This document shows positions 12,861 through 15,311 of a stretch of DNA of 15,311 nt, piece after piece. The notes under the pieces were generated by a model. It saw only the letters and a program-made list of their open reading frames with translations. It did no database searches and was not told the origin of the DNA. A program made the translations under genes and the position numbers. The DNA lies in NCBI GenBank assembly GCA_003131665.1, contig PKWA01000050.1:9959-25269 (forward strand), written 5' to 3'. Origin of the DNA: Acidimicrobiaceae bacterium (lineage in GTDB: Bacteria; Actinomycetota; Acidimicrobiia; Acidimicrobiales; RAAP-2). The first letter of the stretch is position 1; each line of letters starts with the position of its first letter.

Positions 12861-13721
12861 GTGCAGACGCGCCGCCTCGGACGCACGGGACACCAATCGT
12901 CGCTCGCTGTCTTCGGCGCCGCCGCCCTGTGGGACTCGGGACCCGAGACAGCCGCCGAGGTCTTCGGGGCCGCCCTCCGGGCGGGCGTCAACCACCTCGA
13001 CGTGGCTCCCCGCTACGGCCGGGCGCAAGAGCTGCTCGGACCGCTCATCCCGGCCGTGCGGGAGCAGCTCTTCGTGGCCTGCAAGACGCAGCGCCGGGAC
13101 CCGGACGGCGTGCGGGCGCACCTGGAGGAGTCGTTGCGGGTCCTGCAATGCGACCGGTTCGACCTGTACCAGATGCACGCGGTGACCGACCTGGCCGAGC
13201 TCGACGCCCGGGCCGGCGCCGTCGAAGCCATCCTGAGAGCGCGCGACGAAGGGCTGTGCCGTTTCGTGGGAATCACGGGCCACGACCTGACGGCACCGGC
13301 CGCCCACACCGAGGCGCTGCGGCGCTACGACCTCGACACGGTGATGTTCCCGGTGAACCCCCGGCTGTGGGCCGACGCCACCTACCGGCGCGACGCCGAG
13401 GCCCTCCTGGAGGAGGCCGCCGGACGCGACGTCGGTGTCATGGTCATCAAGGCCGCCGCGGCGCGGCCGTGGGGGGACCGACCCCACACGGCCGGCACCT
13501 GGTACGAGCCCTACACGACTCAGGACGAGGTCGAACGCGGCGTGCGCTTCGCCCTGTCGATCCCCGGAGTCCATGCCTTCTGCACCCCGGGGGACACCGC
13601 AGTACTCGCCAAAGCACTCGAGGCGGCGGAGAATTTCACACCGATGGACGATGCCGCGCGCGCCGGGGCCCCGGTCGAAGTGGACTTCGAACCGCACATC
13701 TTCCCCATGCCCGCCGGCTGA
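12861..13721 (+). CDS. Aldo/keto reductase family oxidoreductase
   Basis: A 286-residue TIM-barrel aldo/keto reductase. The catalytic tetrad is visible as D47 and Y52 (LDVAPRYG), K75 (VACKTQ) and H106 (YQMHAVTD). The later parts FVGITGHDL, VMVIKAAAARPWG and GVRFALSIPGVHAFCTPGD fit the C-terminal barrel and the NADPH phosphate region. It is somewhat shorter than the typical ~310-330 and ends at FPMPAG without a ferredoxin tail. The family reduces aldehydes and ketones with NADPH; the substrate is not inferable. The start is GTG 12861, the only start that keeps the RRLGRTGHQ N-terminus. The histone deacetylase-like gene starts 8 nt after its stop. Confidence 0.88.
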   Translation: MQTRRLGRTGHQSSLAVFGAAALWDSGPETAAEVFGAALRAGVNHLDVAPRYGRAQELLGPLIPAVREQLFVACKTQRRDPDGVRAHLEESLRVLQCDRFDLYQMHAVTDLAELDARAGAVEAILRARDEGLCRFVGITGHDLTAPAAHTEALRRYDLDTVMFPVNPRLWADATYRRDAEALLEEAAGRDVGVMVIKAAAARPWGDRPHTAGTWYEPYTTQDEVERGVRFALSIPGVHAFCTPGDTAVLAKALEAAENFTPMDDAARAGAPVEVDFEPHIFPMPAG

Positions 13722-13729
13722 GGCGGCCC

Positions 13730-14734
13730 GTGCTCCTGCTGTCGTCGCACCCCGAGCTCGACCGCCACGACACCGGTGGCCGGCACCCCGAACGACCGGC
13801 CCGTATCGGGGCCGCTCTGGAGGGGATCGACGACGCCGGCCTGCGCGACGCCGTGCGGGAGCTGGCGCCGCGGCGGGCCACTCTCGACGAGCTCGTGCGG
13901 GTCCACCCCCTGCGGTATCTGGAGTTGGTGGAGGAATTCTGCCGCCGCGGCAGGGGTTCGCTCGACCCCGACACGATCGTGGGGCCGGGGTCATGGGACA
14001 CGGCGTTGTTGGCCGCCGGCGGTGTCCTCGCCGCCGTCGACGGGCTGGCCGAGGGTGGGGGCGACACCGCGTTCGTGGCCGCCCGGCCCCCGGGTCATCA
14101 CGCCCTGGCCGAGCAGTCCATGGGGTTCTGCATGATCAACAACATCGCCGTGGGCGCCGCCGCCCTGGCCGAGCGGGGTGAGCGGGTGCTTATCGTGGAC
14201 TTCGACGTCCACCACGGCAACGGGACCCAGGCCATCTTCTGGGACGATCCCCGGGTCCTGTACATCTCCACCCACGAATGGCCGCTCTATCCCGGCACCG
14301 GACGGGCCGAGGAGACCGGTGGGCCGAACGCCCCCGGGCTCACGATGAACATCCCGCTACCGGCAGGAGCCACGGGTGACGTCGTGCTCAAGGCGGCCGA
14401 CGGCGCCATGGCCCCGGTGGTGGAGCGCTTCGCCCCCACCTGGGTCCTCGTCTCGGCCGGCTTCGACGCCCACCGTGACGACCCGCTGGCCAACCTGGAG
14501 CTGAGCGCGGGGGACTTCGCCGACCTGGCCCGGATCGTCCGCTCCTACGGCTCGTCCAACATCGTCGTGTTCCTGGAGGGCGGCTACAACCTTCCGGCGT
14601 TGCTGTCGTCGGTCACGGCGACCCTCGGGGCGTTCCTCGATGCCGACGTGCATCCGGAGAGCCCGACCAGCGGGGGACCGGGCGATGACGCGCTGGACGT
14701 GTCGTGGCACGCGTATCAGGACGCGCTCGAATGA
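13730..14734 (+). CDS. Histone deacetylase-like (AcuC/acetylpolyamine amidohydrolase) zinc hydrolase
   Basis: A 334-residue arginase/deacetylase-fold enzyme. RHPERPARI (18-26) opens the domain; H123-H124 in RPPGHHAL are the charge-relay pair; D159 and H161 in DFDVHHGNGTQ plus D246 in SAGFDAH are the zinc ligands; Y286 in EGGYN is the transition-state tyrosine. All catalytic residues are present. The family removes acetyl groups from acetylated lysines, polyamines or other amines in the cytoplasm; which applies is unknown. The open frame extends far upstream through the aldo/keto reductase, but GTG 13730, with GAGGCGG about 4 nt before it, gives the correct N-terminus. Its stop overlaps the CHAD gene (ATGA), so the three genes form an operon. 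Confidence 0.92.
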   Translation: MLLLSSHPELDRHDTGGRHPERPARIGAALEGIDDAGLRDAVRELAPRRATLDELVRVHPLRYLELVEEFCRRGRGSLDPDTIVGPGSWDTALLAAGGVLAAVDGLAEGGGDTAFVAARPPGHHALAEQSMGFCMINNIAVGAAALAERGERVLIVDFDVHHGNGTQAIFWDDPRVLYISTHEWPLYPGTGRAEETGGPNAPGLTMNIPLPAGATGDVVLKAADGAMAPVVERFAPTWVLVSAGFDAHRDDPLANLELSAGDFADLARIVRSYGSSNIVVFLEGGYNLPALLSSVTATLGAFLDADVHPESPTSGGPGDDALDVSWHAYQDALE

Positions 14735-15311
14735 TGTCGCGCGGGATCGCCCGCTTCGAGGCCAAGCTGCGCGACGAGGACGTCAGCCAGGCCCGCAAGG
14801 CCCGGGTGGCGGTGCGGCGGGTCCGGGCCCAGCTGGGCCTGGCCACCGACCGGTTCGACGCCGACTGGGTGTGGCTGTTGCGCCGCGAGCTGCGCTGGGT
14901 CGAGCAATCGATCGGCGACGTAGCCGACGCCGACGCGCTCATGTGCTGGGTCAGCCGCCAGGAGCTCGACGACCGCGACGAGAAGGCCCGGTCCGACCTG
15001 GTGGCCGAGCTGTCCCGGGAGCGCTCGCGGGCCCATCGCCGGCTCGTCGCGCTCCTCGACTCGGCCCGCTACGAGCGGATGATCCGGGACCTGGCCCGGC
15101 CCTTCCACCCCCCGGCCGAGCTGGCCAAGACGGTGCAGCACGAATGGCGGTCGTTGAAGGTGGTCGTCGCGTCCGTCACCGACGCGCCCGGCGATCAGGA
15201 CCTGCACCGGCTGGCCATGCGGGTCGACCGGGTCCGCCAGGCCGCCGAGCTGGCCAAGGCCGGCGAGCGGTGGGCGGAGCGCCTCGGCGAGCTGCGCGAC
15301 GCGATCGACGC
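14731..15311 (+). CDS. CHAD-domain protein, N-terminal part (cut by window end)
   Basis: From ATG 14731 (or ATG 14734) the frame stays open to the window end, 193 residues with strong GC3 bias. It is an all-helical, Arg-rich sequence with two CHAD-type repeats: ARKARVAVRRVRAQLG near the start and LHRLAMRVDRVRQAAELAK near residue 171. CHAD domains bind polyphosphate through conserved His and Arg/Lys and often accompany polyphosphate granule or triphosphatase functions. Compared with the usual HxxRVxxRRxRxxL, the first repeat has Arg in place of His, and the second keeps His but has Ala where an Arg is usual. Coupled to the deacetylase-like gene by a 4-nt overlap. The C-terminus is missing. Confidence 0.85.
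   Translation, partial: MMSRGIARFEAKLRDEDVSQARKARVAVRRVRAQLGLATDRFDADWVWLLRRELRWVEQSIGDVADADALMCWVSRQELDDRDEKARSDLVAELSRERSRAHRRLVALLDSARYERMIRDLARPFHPPAELAKTVQHEWRSLKVVVASVTDAPGDQDLHRLAMRVDRVRQAAELAKAGERWAERLGELRDAID

Noticed and set aside
12767..13729. N-terminal extension of the deacetylase-like gene
   Set aside because: The 321 extra residues overlap the aldo/keto reductase in another frame and are Arg/Gly/Pro-rich shadow sequence; GTG 13730 gives the true family N-terminus.
12663..13994. 443-residue minus-strand frame whose end encodes the small basic protein
   Set aside because: Everything upstream of ATG 12782 is antisense to the aldo/keto reductase and deacetylase-like genes, with shadow-like composition; only the last 39 codons are kept.
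1..15311. CRISPR arrays, tRNA or rRNA genes, insertion sequences
   Set aside because: No regularly spaced repeats, cloverleaf-like sequences, transposase genes or terminal inverted repeats were recognised on reading either strand.

Overview
The window looks actinobacterial: a complete mycofactocin precursor, chaperone and maturase set, high GC, many GTG/TTG starts and leaderless-looking toxin-antitoxin promoters. The class cannot be fixed from sequence alone. Base composition changes sharply inside argS at about 12,148-12,183. The left ~12.1 kb is moderate GC with mixed third codon positions. The right ~3.1 kb is about 70% GC or more, with almost only G/C third positions (GCC, CTG, CGG). The window may therefore join two different actinobacterial genomes (assembly chimera), or carry a homologous-recombination junction in a conserved gene.

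Layout. 1-185: 3' end of a short-chain dehydrogenase (+), convergent with a PLP-dependent cysteine synthase-like gene (202-1131, -). Then on the minus strand, read right to left: mftA (6325-6218, a 35-residue precursor ending IDGLCGVY), mftB, mftC (radical SAM/SPASM), mftD (flavin oxidase), a mycofactocin-type SDR, homospermidine synthase and the cysteine synthase-like gene. mftA-mftB are 3 nt apart, mftB-mftC overlap by 11 nt, mftC-mftD are 53 nt apart, and mftD-SDR overlap at TGATG. mftF (glycosyltransferase) is divergent from mftA across 73 bp. No mftE (peptidase), mftG or mftR is in the window.

7878-9674: a toxin-antitoxin island. A DUF1778/GNAT (TacA/TacT-like) pair on the minus strand diverges from a ribbon-helix-helix/Doc pair on the plus strand, and a small VOC-fold protein follows doc at 1 nt. 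Both antitoxin genes have a -10-like hexamer exactly 6 nt before the chosen start codon, which suggests leaderless mRNAs. Repeats overlap both promoters.

9680-12600 (-): an NDMA-dependent-type zinc alcohol dehydrogenase, a family linked to mycofactocin, downstream of argS. 12663-12782 (-): a tiny Lys/Arg-rich protein. 12861-15311 (+): a tight operon of aldo/keto reductase, histone-deacetylase-like amidohydrolase and a CHAD-domain protein cut by the window end.

How the genes fit together: MftB presents MftA to MftC, which decarboxylates and crosslinks the C-terminal Val-Tyr. A peptidase encoded elsewhere must release the product, MftD oxidises it and MftF glycosylates it. The SDR and the alcohol dehydrogenase are likely dehydrogenases with tightly held nicotinamide cofactor that use mycofactocin as electron acceptor.
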